DNA of 38,841 bases from Planctomycetota bacterium (GTDB taxonomy: Bacteria; Planctomycetota; UBA8742; JACQVU01; JANLHZ01): NCBI GenBank assembly GCA_024653775.1, contig JANLHZ010000315.1, forward strand, positions 1 through 38,841, written 5' to 3'. Each line of letters opens with the position of its first letter. The first letter of the stretch is position 1. Shown in pieces: positions 13,908 to 21,464 of this stretch. Both the position numbers and the translations under genes were made by a program. The notes beneath the pieces were generated by a model that had not been told where the DNA came from, made no database searches, and worked only from the letters and a program-made list of their open reading frames with translations.

Positions 13908-16644
13908 GTCTTCTGATGGTCAGAATGGTGATGTCATCCGACTGTTCCGCGTCCGCCCTCCAGGAGTCGAGCGCGGTTACAAGCTGTTTCACGTACGTTC
14001 CGGAATCGACATTTTTAGCAGATTTGGTCACGTTGAAAAACTTCTCGTCTTCAAATTCTTCTTTGTTCGGGCTCATCGCCTCTGTGACTCCGTCGGTGTA
14101 CATCACGACGCGATCTCCCTTGCCTATCAGCACCTTCCCCTTCTGGATTATCCGACGGAAAATCGGACCCTTGTCGAAGCCGAGCGCGATGCCGTTCGGG
14201 TTGATCTCCTCGATCTCTCCGGTGCGCGCGCGCCAGATCGCGAGCGGGTTATGACCCGCGGACGCAACTTCCATCTCTCCGGTGTTCGGATCGAGGATGC
14301 CGTAGAGCGCGGTGACGAACATTCCCTTGCGGATGTCCTGCGCGAGCACGTCGTTGACCTTGATGAGCGTCGCCATCGGGCACTTGTTGGTGAACGCCTC
14401 GGACCGGACGAGCGAACGCGCCATCGCCATCACCATCGACCCAGGCACGCCTTTGCCCGAAACGTCCGCCACGATGAACCCGATGCGCCCGTCCTCGGTG
14501 CGCTCGATTATGTCGTAGTAGTCGCCGCCGACCTCCTTCGAAGGCTGGTAGTGCGCGGCGATGTCGAAGCCCGGAACCTCCGGAATGTACCTTGGAGTGA
14601 GGTTCTGCTGGATTTCGCGGGCGACGCCCAGTTCGTGCTTCTGCTTCTCGAGCTGGACCTCCTTGACCTGACCCTGCGCGAGATGCGCGGTCATCGCGTT
14701 GAACGTTATCGCAAGCACGCCGATTTCGTCCGACGATCTCGGCTGCGTGACGTGATTGAGATTTCCTTCCGCGACGATCATTATGTCCTGCATAAGGCTC
14801 ATCACGGGCTTCGTGACGGTCCGCGCGACGAAGTACCCCGCGGCGATTCCGATGACGCTCGAGAAGATGATCCCGAGCACCGCGACGAGTTTGAGGTTTC
14901 CTTCCGCGCTTGCGAGCTCCTCGCCGGAAAGGATGATGATCGCGCGTTCCGCCTTCGGGCCATACGTATCCGCGGAGTTGGCGGGAACCGAATGCGGGAG
15001 GTCCGTCCAGAACTGCACCACCGGGATCGTCTTCTGGATCGTCTTGTACTCCGCGCCCGCGGGAAGATCGTTCACGCCGTCGAAAATCCAGTCGGCTTTC
15101 TCCGTGTCGTATCTGGCGGTGATCGCGCGCGCGCCCGACGGAAGGAAGTACGCGCTCTCCTTGATCGTGATCAGATAGCGGTTCATCATCACCGCCGTCT
15201 TGATTCCGTGGATGCTCACTTCCTCCGCGAACTGGAAGGTGCAGGTTATGTCGCGGGACTCGTCCAGTTCCTCGTTCAGAGGGATGAGCGAAAGCTGCCT
15301 GCGGCTTCTCGCTCGCTTCTGATCGTCTGGATTTCGCTCTGATCGCTGCGACCAGATGACCATCTCCACTATCGCGGTGTCGAGGCCGTTGTCTCCGAAG
15401 CTCGCCGCGGTCTGGAGGGAACGCTGGTATCTGCCGAGGACGTCGTTGATGTCCTCTTTCTTTTTATTTTCCGCCACTCTCGGCTTGTTGACCTTTTCGA
15501 GCTGATCGAGGGCAGCCCTGCGTCTGCGCTCGTTCTCGGAATCGACTGGCGGATTCACGCCGAAAAGGGTGTCGATGCGCTCCTTCTGCTCTTTCTCGTA
15601 ATCGAGGACGCGCTTGTCTTGCAGATAATACCTTACTTCGATCTTGTCGATCTCGACGATCATCGAGTCGCCAAGCGCGGCGAAAATCTTCGCCATCCGC
15701 ACGCCGTCGTCCTGAATCTGGGTTCTAAGCTGACTCGACGCCATGCTGTACATCACGGTGCCGAGAAGACACACGACCCCGACGATCAGGAAACCCGCTG
15801 TCAGCGCGAACTTGATCGTGATGCCAAGACTCGCCTGGCTTTCATCGTCGGTCTTCGCGGCCTTTTCCGTCTTCTCCGCTTTTTCGGCTTTCTCCGCCTT
15901 GACCGGCTTCGGCTTCGGAGCGCCCTTCTTTTCGATCTCCCCCGAACTCTTCGACCTTCCGGCACGGGTGCGGGTCGAAGTAGCCACCCGATCGTCCTGC
16001 CGGCCCGCGCGACCGATCTTCGAGGGCGTTTTCGCCCGGGGCTTTTCGAGTTCCTCGGTCGGAGCGAGTCTGCGATCGTCCACCTGCGGAGCCGAGGTCA
16101 CAGCCGCGGGCGCAAGCGCCGCGGGCAAAGGCGTCGCGGGCTTCGTGTGATGATCGCTCTTCTTAACCGAAGGCATATCCTGGCTTCTTCCGCGCTGGCT
16201 TCGAAGCGAACGACGTTCCGACGTGCTGCTCAGACCCTTGACCGGACCGCCGGCTCCCGGACCGTGATCCGGCGAATCCTCGATCGCGATCTCAGGCTCC
16301 GTGACCATCTCAGGCCTCGGAATCGGCTTCGATGTCTTGTTTCTCTCTCGCAGATCGCGGACGCCTTCTTTACCGCGCCCAACTTCAGTGTCGGTAACTT
16401 TCCCGTCGCGAACTTTCCTGTCGTCGCCCACGCCGCTGACGCGGCCCCCGCCAGAGCCCCCGCCAGAGCCCCCGCCAGAGCCATTGTCGCTGGTCTTTAC
16501 GCTCGAAGTCTTGCGCTTTTCGTCCTTGCCGTTGAGTTTTCCATCGCGAACGGGACGAGCAGTCACTTCCGTTTTTTTCGAAAGCGGCTTCGTTCCCGCG
16601 CTGCTTCGCGAAGGCGGTCTTAATGGCCGACGACTGTTATCCAT
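13903..16644 (-). CDS. Membrane-bound PP2C phosphatase with HAMP domain (RsbU/SpoIIE type)
   Basis: 913 residues. Residues 1-270 are a disordered, Lys/Ser/Pro-rich cytoplasmic region with a GGGS repeat (encoded by three 12-nt units) and a KAEKAEKAEKTEK run. Transmembrane helix 1 spans about 275-298, an extracytoplasmic sensor region about 300-580, and helix 2 about 582-606, followed directly by a HAMP domain ending SSDEIGVLAITFNAM. The SpoIIE domain carries GGDYYD at 706-711, DVSGKGVPGSM, MYTDGVTEA and QSDDITIL, the metal-binding signatures. It would sense an envelope or external signal and dephosphorylate the STAS antagonist, releasing the partner switch. The ATG overlaps the GGDEF gene stop by 8 nt (ATGGATAA), so the two are coupled. 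Confidence 0.92.
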   Translation of the reverse strand: MDNSRRPLRPPSRSSAGTKPLSKKTEVTARPVRDGKLNGKDEKRKTSSVKTSDNGSGGGSGGGSGGGRVSGVGDDRKVRDGKVTDTEVGRGKEGVRDLRERNKTSKPIPRPEMVTEPEIAIEDSPDHGPGAGGPVKGLSSTSERRSLRSQRGRSQDMPSVKKSDHHTKPATPLPAALAPAAVTSAPQVDDRRLAPTEELEKPRAKTPSKIGRAGRQDDRVATSTRTRAGRSKSSGEIEKKGAPKPKPVKAEKAEKAEKTEKAAKTDDESQASLGITIKFALTAGFLIVGVVCLLGTVMYSMASSQLRTQIQDDGVRMAKIFAALGDSMIVEIDKIEVRYYLQDKRVLDYEKEQKERIDTLFGVNPPVDSENERRRRAALDQLEKVNKPRVAENKKKEDINDVLGRYQRSLQTAASFGDNGLDTAIVEMVIWSQRSERNPDDQKRARSRRQLSLIPLNEELDESRDITCTFQFAEEVSIHGIKTAVMMNRYLITIKESAYFLPSGARAITARYDTEKADWIFDGVNDLPAGAEYKTIQKTIPVVQFWTDLPHSVPANSADTYGPKAERAIIILSGEELASAEGNLKLVAVLGIIFSSVIGIAAGYFVARTVTKPVMSLMQDIMIVAEGNLNHVTQPRSSDEIGVLAITFNAMTAHLAQGQVKEVQLEKQKHELGVAREIQQNLTPRYIPEVPGFDIAAHYQPSKEVGGDYYDIIERTEDGRIGFIVADVSGKGVPGSMVMAMARSLVRSEAFTNKCPMATLIKVNDVLAQDIRKGMFVTALYGILDPNTGEMEVASAGHNPLAIWRARTGEIEEINPNGIALGFDKGPIFRRIIQKGKVLIGKGDRVVMYTDGVTEAMSPNKEEFEDEKFFNVTKSAKNVDSGTYVKQLVTALDSWRADAEQSDDITILTIRRL
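16444..16479. repeat. 12-nt tandem repeat in the phosphatase N-terminus
   Basis: Three exact copies of GCCCCCGCCAGA; on the coding strand they encode Gly-Gly-Gly-Ser type repeats in the disordered N-terminal region. Copy number is likely to vary between strains. Confidence 0.8.
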
Positions 16645-17860
16645 CTACTTCTTTCTTCGCGGCAATCTCTGCCGCCAAAGTCACCTGATTTCTTCCATTT
16701 TCCTTGCTCTTGTACAGCGCCTCGTCCGCCGATTTGATGAGCTGCTCGATATTCGTCGCGTCGAGAGGATAGGTAGCCACGCCGAAACTCGCCGTAAGAC
16801 TCAGATCGCCGTACTCTTCGGTTGGCACGACCATCTTCCGAACAGCTTCGCACAGCCTGTTCGCGACGACAACTACCTGCTCATTGCTAGTCTCCGGAAG
16901 CACTACGGCGAATTCCTCCCCTCCGTACCTGGAAACAATATCCATATCCCTGACATTATCATGAAGCGTCCTCGCAGTCGCCCTCAAAACAGAGTCTCCG
17001 GTCTGATGCCCATAGGTGTCGTTGAATTTTTTGAAAAAGTCAATATCCACAAGAATTAATGATACGAATTGTCCGCTTGTCGGGTCGCGCTTTGGGGTCG
17101 CCGCCATTTGCTGTCTGATTCTGCTTGCCCGTGCCATTTCCTGGTGGAGATGGGCGTCGAAATGGCCGCGGGAATAGACCTGCGTCAGCGCGTCGATAAT
17201 CGATTTGTGGTAAAGCTGCGCGTTGTTGAGACTCACTGCGACCATGTCGGAAAGCAGCGCCATCAGTTTCAGTTCGTCCGACGAAAACGCCTGATTCGTG
17301 AACTTCGGGCCGAGCGCGATGACTCCCTTCAAAAACGAGTCCCCAGGTCGATCGCCGGAATTGACGAGCGGAATAACAAGCTCCGCGCCTAGCATTTTCA
17401 GAAGCTGGACGTCCTTGCACTTGTCGAACTCAGGATCGGAGCCGATGCGGTACGGCTTATTCTGTTCCGCGAGCCGGAGGCAGAGTTCGGATTCAAGACT
17501 GATCTCGAAGGGGTCGTCCTTCGAGTTCTTGCGCTTTATCTGCTTGATGGTCGGACTCTCGAACGTCTCCTGGCGGAAAAAAAGAACCTTCATTACGCCG
17601 AACTGGCCCCGGAAAGTGCTGATCGTGTACGCCTCGAATTTGCCTAGATCGAGGGTTTTCTTGGCGATCTGCTTGGCGCTTTCGATAATGGTCGTGAAAT
17701 CGAGGGCCTGCTTTTTCGACGCCCGGTCGAGTTCCCGTTCGCGCTGCTGTTCCATTTCGAGATATTCGAATATCTCGTACTTCTCGTCTGACTCCGGCAG
17801 AAGTCGATCGAGAAGCAGTTTGAAATGTTCCCGCGTCTCTATCTTGGTCGGTTCGGCCAT
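16637..17860 (-). CDS. Diguanylate cyclase with GAF-like sensor domain
   Basis: 407 residues. The N-terminal 60 residues are helical and charged; residues 60-215 resemble a GAF domain (ending SFLKGVIALGPKF, FSSDELKLMALLSDMVAVSL). The GGDEF domain starts at DALTQVYSRGHFDAHL. Its active site is GGEEF at 313-317, and the inhibitory product-binding site RDMD stands five residues before it, so the enzyme should be active and feedback-controlled. It makes cyclic di-GMP from two GTP in the cytoplasm. As first gene of the operon, it couples c-di-GMP synthesis to the RsbU-RsbW-RsbV-type switch. A promoter candidate and a leader hairpin precede it. Confidence 0.92.
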   Translation of the reverse strand: MAEPTKIETREHFKLLLDRLLPESDEKYEIFEYLEMEQQRERELDRASKKQALDFTTIIESAKQIAKKTLDLGKFEAYTISTFRGQFGVMKVLFFRQETFESPTIKQIKRKNSKDDPFEISLESELCLRLAEQNKPYRIGSDPEFDKCKDVQLLKMLGAELVIPLVNSGDRPGDSFLKGVIALGPKFTNQAFSSDELKLMALLSDMVAVSLNNAQLYHKSIIDALTQVYSRGHFDAHLHQEMARASRIRQQMAATPKRDPTSGQFVSLILVDIDFFKKFNDTYGHQTGDSVLRATARTLHDNVRDMDIVSRYGGEEFAVVLPETSNEQVVVVANRLCEAVRKMVVPTEEYGDLSLTASFGVATYPLDATNIEQLIKSADEALYKSKENGRNQVTLAAEIAAKKEVDG

Positions 17861-17890
17861 TTATAACGGATAAAATAATACTCGCCTCGT

Positions 17891-17907
17891 CTTCAACAAA
17901 GTTGAAG
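17891..17907. promoter_or_regulatory. Hairpin in the leader of the GGDEF-led operon
   Basis: CTTCAAC-AAA-GTTGAAG forms a perfect 7-bp stem with a 3-nt loop, inside the predicted 5' leader about 30 nt upstream of the GGDEF start codon. It could affect translation or mRNA stability, or be an operator dyad. Confidence 0.45.
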
Positions 17908-17922
17908 CAGATATTTGTCATA

Positions 17923-17950
17923 AGTATATCAGAAACATGCCAACAAACAA
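17923..17950 (-). promoter_or_regulatory. Candidate promoter of the GGDEF-led operon
   Basis: On the minus strand TTGTTT and TATACT are 16 nt apart, with the predicted start about 55 nt before the GGDEF gene ATG. The surrounding 100 nt are markedly AT-rich. Motif match only. Confidence 0.4.
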
Positions 17951-18263
17951 CATGTTTTATTTAGCGCATCGATTCGGCGATCCATGTGGCGCGGACATCT
18001 CGTCCTTGCTCTACGGGAGTGCGGACGTCCTCGTCTCATCATACTACACATCTTTCCACCGCCGCCCACACTCTTTGGGACTCGGCCAAAGTTCCAACTA
18101 TTTTCTTCCGCATCCGCGATTGCCATAAGAGCATCTAAATAGAAAATATTGTGTTATGACATTATTTCTTACGCTGTCATTTTATAGCCTCTCTTATAGA
18201 CGATAAAATAAATTCAATCAGAATTATACGAAGTGCTCACCGCCACTCACCAGTAATCTTCAT

Positions 18264-18292
18264 GTGCCGGGCACTCTGGAAGTGACCGGCAC
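18264..18292. repeat. Dispersed palindromic repeat, copy 1
   Basis: GTGCCGGGCACT and AGTGACCGGCAC form a 12-bp stem with one mismatch around a 5-nt loop. A second copy, with the same arms, sits at 30048-30077. Both lie in intergenic DNA, so this is a REP-like or small non-autonomous element. Confidence 0.8.
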
Positions 18293-18435
18293 GACTCGTC
18301 CGCGCTACGTTAGTAGTGTGCCCGTGATGGCATCCGAACGACTTACGTCGTCACTCTACGAACCGAAAGTGACCCGGCCACGTCTCGTCCGTGATTTCAC
18401 GCTCAGGATGACCGTGCCACATAGAGGAAACGCCC

Positions 18436-18463
18436 GAAACTCGAACCTGAAACTTGAAACTCG
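18436..18463. repeat. Heptanucleotide tandem array
   Basis: Four 7-nt units: GAAACTC, GAACCTG, AAACTTG, AAACTCG, located 49 nt before the permease start. Confidence 0.6.
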
Positions 18464-18511
18464 CGGCCTGCCCTGTATGATCGATCATGCAATCCAGCGC
18501 GGAACTCCATT

Positions 18512-20257
18512 ATGGTCGGCGGCAAAGTCTTCGGTTCAATCGTAAGCAAGGATCTCATCGTAGGCGGTCGGGACAACGGCCTCGCCATGCGCCGCTTTTT
18601 CACGGGCCTAGGATTCTTCCTCGTCGTGTTTCTGGTGTGGTTTTCAATTCCACTGGAGGAAACGTCGCGGTATGCCTACAAATTCTCGATACAAATATAT
18701 GAAATCTTGCGCTACGTATTTTTAGTCCTGATTTTGATCCTAATTCCGCTACAAATTGCGACGTTCATGTCCACGGAGAAGGAAAACCGTACTCTCGAAC
18801 TGATCCTGCTCACTCCGCTCGCCAGGGCGCAGATTCTTTTTGAAAAGTACCTTGCTGGCTGCTGGAGGATCGTTGGCCTTCTGCTTCTGTGCCTGCCTCC
18901 GATGGCGTATCTCGCGACGCTAGCGAAGGTGGAGACGATAGCGTTCGCGGTCGACGTCGCTATCGTGGGTTCCGCGGGTCTCGCGTGCGGCGCGATCGCT
19001 TTGTTCTTTTCGTCAGTTACTCGCAGGGTCCTTTCGGGCGTTGTCACGACATTCGTTGCGGTGATCACCTTCCTGACGATGTTCTGGACCGCGTACGCCA
19101 TTATCTGGCTGTTTGGAAAAGCCCTGATGAACCCGCGCATCGTCGAAATCGGCGATTACGTCGGGATCGCGACCATTCCGTTCTACGCGCTTTACTACCT
19201 CCCGAGCTACAGCGGTTCGACCTACGCCTACCTCTGCTGCGCAGCGATCGGTGGGCAGATCGTTATCGCAACGATCGCGGTCGCCATATCGACGAAGTAC
19301 ATAAACCTCGCGATCCCGGATTCCACGACTCCCGAAGCGACTCGGAACGTTCAGGACATAATGCAGAACGCCAGAGCCAGACGACAGAAGAAGCGAATCC
19401 AGAATTCGAAAGCGAAGAGCTTCTGGCCTATGCTCGAGAAGAACCCGATCTGCTGGCGTGAGGTTCGCTGGGTTGCGATGGATCGCGCGATGGTGCTCAC
19501 GGTCCTTTCGCTGCTTGCGGTCGGCCTGATCGAGATGATCAACCTGCCGGGGATTATGCTACTTGTATTCGATTTTTCGAATTCGTACGTGCGCGACCCG
19601 GAGTTCCAGGCGGGACTGATTACCACGCTCGTTTCGATCGTCTGGTTCATGGTCGCGATAAGGAGCGCTTCGATTTTCAGCAAGGAAAGAGAGCAGGCGA
19701 CGCTCTCGCTTCTGCGCGTGAGTCCGATTCAGCCTATGGCGGTGCTTTACGGAAAGTACCTCGGCGTGCTCTATTCAGTTCGGTTCATTCTGATAATCGT
19801 GGTCTCGCATCTGATTCTGGTCGGCATTGCTGTTCCGATGAATCCCTTGAACTTCCTCGGCGCCCTCGTGGTGCTGATTGCCTGGACCAACTTCATTATC
19901 CTCCTTGGTGCCCTGCTTTCGATAAAGCTTCGGAAAACGCTTCACGCGACGATGGCGCTTCTGATTTCGCTCATCGTAGTGAACGGCCTTTGGGTGTGGT
20001 TCCTCGAAGAATTCATGTACCTTGGAAATGGGGTCGCGCGCGGTCTCGCGGAGGCGACGAGTCCGTTACACCAGCTTGCAGAACTCATAGCAAGCTCGAA
20101 AAGCGGAGCGACGTCTTCAGAGGCGATGACCGCTACCGTCGCCTGCCTGGCTGGATTCGTTTTCACGATTTCGTTCACCGCGATCTTCATCGCGCTCTAT
20201 CGCGGCATGTACGAACGCTTCGCGAACAGATTCTCCGCCGGGCTGGGATCGAACTGA
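18512..20257 (+). CDS. Double-length ABC-2 type transporter permease
   Basis: 581 residues, about twelve membrane spans arranged as two homologous halves joined by a basic cytoplasmic linker (RARRQKKRIQNSKAKSFWP, near 285-310). Each half has the ABC-2 signature before its third span: STEKENRTLELILLTPL near 85-105 and SKEREQATLSLLRVSP near 388-404, both followed by an (E/G)KYLAG/GKYLGV segment. Two permease domains thus sit in one chain, which would pair with a separate ATPase dimer not found in the window. The 278-residue permease at 1826-2662 is a single-domain relative. The ATG at 18512 has only a weak GGAA upstream. It converges on the methyltransferase gene with a 46-nt gap. Substrate unknown; export of lipid, polysaccharide or peptide are the family options. 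Confidence 0.85.
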   Translation: MVGGKVFGSIVSKDLIVGGRDNGLAMRRFFTGLGFFLVVFLVWFSIPLEETSRYAYKFSIQIYEILRYVFLVLILILIPLQIATFMSTEKENRTLELILLTPLARAQILFEKYLAGCWRIVGLLLLCLPPMAYLATLAKVETIAFAVDVAIVGSAGLACGAIALFFSSVTRRVLSGVVTTFVAVITFLTMFWTAYAIIWLFGKALMNPRIVEIGDYVGIATIPFYALYYLPSYSGSTYAYLCCAAIGGQIVIATIAVAISTKYINLAIPDSTTPEATRNVQDIMQNARARRQKKRIQNSKAKSFWPMLEKNPICWREVRWVAMDRAMVLTVLSLLAVGLIEMINLPGIMLLVFDFSNSYVRDPEFQAGLITTLVSIVWFMVAIRSASIFSKEREQATLSLLRVSPIQPMAVLYGKYLGVLYSVRFILIIVVSHLILVGIAVPMNPLNFLGALVVLIAWTNFIILLGALLSIKLRKTLHATMALLISLIVVNGLWVWFLEEFMYLGNGVARGLAEATSPLHQLAELIASSKSGATSSEAMTATVACLAGFVFTISFTAIFIALYRGMYERFANRFSAGLGSN

Positions 20258-20303
20258 TGGAAATGATCGGGGGTCGGACCTGGGACCGCGGATTCGCTTC
20301 GCA

Positions 20304-20927
20304 TTATTTTTTCCCCACGATGACGATCTGTCTCGAAAAGTCGATGCCGACGATTCGAAACACCGGGTAGAACAAAAACCTGCGAACGACGCATTTAAAA
20401 ACGCTGTCGTTGTAGACTCGCGCGACATCCGTGACCTCGAATCCAGTTGACTGAAGCACTCCGCCGAGTTCGTCGTAGCACCAGTGCGTCACATGCTCCG
20501 CGCACCGCAGGTACGACGGCGGCGAATAAATATTCGGCGTGGTCACGACGATCCTCCCGCCCGGACGGAGGACGTCCATCGCCTTCCGGAACATAGCTGT
20601 GACGATTTCAGGGCGAACGTGCTCGACGACTTCGAGCAGAAAAACCAGGTCGTACTCGCCGGAAACGTCGTCGAGTCTCGCAAAGTCGTGAGGATTGTTC
20701 AGATCGACGTCGAAGCTTTTGTATTCGACTTCGCCCAGCATTTTTTCGAGCTTGGTTTTAAGTCTGCGATCGCCCGCGCCGAGTTCGAGCGCCGCGGCGC
20801 CGGGAGTACCGTATTTCGAAATCGCGAAGTCGTAGCTCTTGGCCAGAGGAAGGTTCCAGATGTCGCCGAACCTGGCGCGAATCGCCCGCGAGTTCGTCCA
20901 GAGTTCTGTCCAGTTAAGGTCGCTCAC
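20304..20927 (-). CDS. SAM-dependent methyltransferase (class I, type 11-like)
   Basis: 207 residues with a Rossmann methyltransferase core. SAM motif I is AALELGAGDRRL near residues 45-56, the acidic strand-2 end is YKSFDVDLNN, motif II is YDLVFLLEVVEHV, and motif III is LRPGGRIVVTTPN. The later NIYSPPSYLRCAEHVTHWCYD and GFEV segments resemble the methyltransferase_11/23 class acting on small molecules, lipids or sugars. The substrate cannot be told. It is the last of a minus-strand run after exbD and the giant lipoprotein, separated from exbD by an array of heptamers. The final 30 residues (RRFLFYPVFRIVGIDFSRQI) are hydrophobic and may touch the membrane. Confidence 0.85.
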   Translation of the reverse strand: MSDLNWTELWTNSRAIRARFGDIWNLPLAKSYDFAISKYGTPGAAALELGAGDRRLKTKLEKMLGEVEYKSFDVDLNNPHDFARLDDVSGEYDLVFLLEVVEHVRPEIVTAMFRKAMDVLRPGGRIVVTTPNIYSPPSYLRCAEHVTHWCYDELGGVLQSTGFEVTDVARVYNDSVFKCVVRRFLFYPVFRIVGIDFSRQIVIVGKK

Positions 20928-20935
20928 ATTGGGAA

Positions 20936-21007
20936 CAGTTGTCAGTGGCCAGTTGTCAGAAATTCAATTCTTAATTCTTAATTCTTAACTCTTAACTCTT
21001 AACTCCC
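20936..21007. repeat. Paired heptanucleotide tandem arrays
   Basis: CAGTTGT, CAGTGGC, CAGTTGT, CAGAAAT (20936-20963) are followed by three AATTCTT, two AACTCTT and one AACTCCC (20966-21007). The second array is nearly perfect. It fills the gap between the exbD-like stop and the methyltransferase start. Confidence 0.88.
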
Positions 21008-21009
21008 AA

Positions 21010-21417
21010 TCACTCCTTGTCCGCGAAAAGCGCCACGTCCGTCGCTCCCGCGAGCCTGCATTCGTCGATGACGTCTACGATCACTCCGCCCGGAGCTTCG
21101 CGGTCCGCGATTATCAGGACGCTCGTTCTCGTCTCTCCCGCGAGCTTCCCCGCAACGTAGCCGCGAAGATTCGAAACCGCGATCTGCTTCGACTCGACGT
21201 GAACCGTCCCCGAGGACGTTATCCCGATCCGTATTGCGGCCGCGTCCTTGACTTCCGCGCTGTCCGCGGTTGGAGTGGTGACCTCCACCCCGGTGTCCTT
21301 CACGAAACTCGTCGTCACGAGCAGAAAGATCAGCAGGATGAAAACCATATCGATCATCGGCGCCAGCCCGATGTCCGGCTTCTCCCTGACTTTTCTCTTT
21401 CTCGAAATCGAGATCAT
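21010..21417 (-). CDS. exbD: ExbD/TolR-type proton-channel accessory protein
   Basis: 135 residues: a short basic cytoplasmic start, one membrane helix (residues 18-38) containing the family's essential Asp (D23 in LAPMIDMVFILLIFLLV), then a periplasmic domain of about 90 residues. ExbD/TolR works with the ExbB/TolQ channel to turn the proton gradient into force on TonB- or TolA-like outer-membrane partners. No exbB/tolQ or tonB gene lies next to it, which is unusual. It starts 47 nt after the giant lipoprotein gene and is probably cotranscribed with it. Symbol by family; tolR is equally possible. Confidence 0.88.
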   Translation of the reverse strand: MISISRKRKVREKPDIGLAPMIDMVFILLIFLLVTTSFVKDTGVEVTTPTADSAEVKDAAAIRIGITSSGTVHVESKQIAVSNLRGYVAGKLAGETRTSVLIIADREAPGGVIVDVIDECRLAGATDVALFADKE

Positions 21418-21464
21418 AGGAGGATTGTACCGCGAAACGGAAAGCTTTCAACGAGGACCATAAA

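Larger units (their letters stand above)
17861..18511. other. 651-nt divergent intergenic region rich in repeats
   Basis: Between the GGDEF gene (-) and the ABC-2 permease gene (+). Besides the promoter and hairpin it holds a direct repeat (GCGGACATCTCGTC at 17991 and GCGGACGTCCTCGTC at 18021), an AT-rich patch 18130-18235, the GTGCCGG palindrome at 18264 and a heptamer array at 18436. The open frame 17937-18128 crosses the direct repeat and is not convincing as a gene. Confidence 0.6.

Noticed and set aside
17937-18128. 63-codon plus-strand ORF in the GGDEF/permease gap
   Set aside because: Crosses a repeated GCGGAC element and the promoter of the GGDEF operon; no ribosome site or domain.
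20258-20303. Terminator between the convergent permease and methyltransferase genes
   Set aside because: There is a short T run after a weak GCG/CGC dyad, but the stem is too short to claim.
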